This document shows, in pieces, positions 5,821 through 5,994 of a stretch of DNA of 5,994 nucleotides. Within the stretch, counting starts at the first letter, position 1. The number at the start of each line of letters is the position of its first letter. The position numbers were made by a program, and so were the translations under genes. The notes under the pieces were generated by a model that saw nothing but the letters and a program-made list of their open reading frames with translations, searched no databases and was not told where the DNA came from. Source of the DNA: Clostridiales bacterium (GTDB lineage: Bacteria; Bacillota_A; Clostridia; Lachnospirales; Lachnospiraceae); NCBI GenBank assembly GCA_030154385.1, contig JASKJZ010000167.1, positions 1 to 5,994 on the forward strand, given 5' to 3'.

Positions 5821-5994
5821 CTAGAATAATCGTTCTTCGCCATTGTATTTTGCAATCTGATTGGCAATCAGAATCAATACAATACTAACTACGCTCTTGA
5901 AAATACCAGCTGCGGTTCCGATTGCATAATCTCCCTGGCTGATTCCCCATTTTAAGACATAGATATCTATGGTCTGTGATACACTTTGTACCAG
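5821..5994 (-). CDS. Carbohydrate ABC transporter permease, C-terminal part (LplB-like), cut by the window edge
   Basis: Only the last 57 residues are present, ending with TAG at 5821-5823; the rest lies beyond the right edge. The visible part contains a YVLKWGISQGDYAIGTAAGI stretch followed by a hydrophobic helix (VVSIVLILIANQIA) and the tail KYNGEERLF. This is the standard end of LplB-type permeases, where a final membrane helix is followed by a short polar tail with a GEE-type motif. It immediately precedes the LplC-like permease, and the two would form the heterodimeric channel of one sugar importer. The G-rich stretch at its stop codon doubles as the ribosome site for the next gene, implying coupled translation. 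The substrate cannot be inferred from this fragment. Confidence 0.88.
   Translation of the reverse strand: MVQSVSQTIDIYVLKWGISQGDYAIGTAAGIFKSVVSIVLILIANQIAKYNGEERLF

Overview
The window is about 6 kb of AT-rich DNA with tight Shine-Dalgarno sites of the AGGAGG type and intrinsic terminators. Together with the gene families present, this suggests a low-GC Firmicute of class Clostridia, probably a Lachnospiraceae-like gut or soil anaerobe. The lineage is inferred from gene style, not from a marker gene. Every gene I can support lies on the minus strand, so transcription runs from the right end to the left end.

In transcription order the layout is as follows. (1) The right edge (5994 to about 4852) holds the last 57 residues of one sugar ABC permease (LplB-like), then a complete partner permease (LplC-like), then two hairpins. 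(2) A separately promoted FGGY-family carbohydrate kinase follows, most like the clostridial AraK-type L-ribulokinases, and it ends in a clear terminator. (3) Next is an OGG1-type 8-oxoguanine DNA glycosylase gene. Its promoter has a 19-bp spacer carrying a dyad that looks like a MerR/SoxR-family operator. (4) The last block is a two-gene drug-exporter-type ABC system (DrrA-like ATPase, then an ABC-2 permease) with its own promoter. It is followed by a 46-codon open frame that overlaps the permease end and stops inside a bidirectional terminator. (5) The left edge carries a plausible promoter and Shine-Dalgarno for a gene beginning just outside the window.

Functionally this is two carbon-uptake and sugar-phosphorylation units beside a repair and efflux pair. 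The permeases and the kinase are separated by a terminator, so they look like neighbouring transcription units and not one operon. No terminator is visible between the glycosylase and the ABC exporter, so read-through from the MerR-like promoter into the exporter is possible.

I see no RNA genes, CRISPR, insertion sequences or phage features. No intergenic gap exceeds 300 bases. The window is mostly ordinary chromosomal sequence. The most interesting signal is the SoxR/MerR-like promoter in front of the oxidised-guanine repair gene. I did not find a convincing undescribed multi-gene system.
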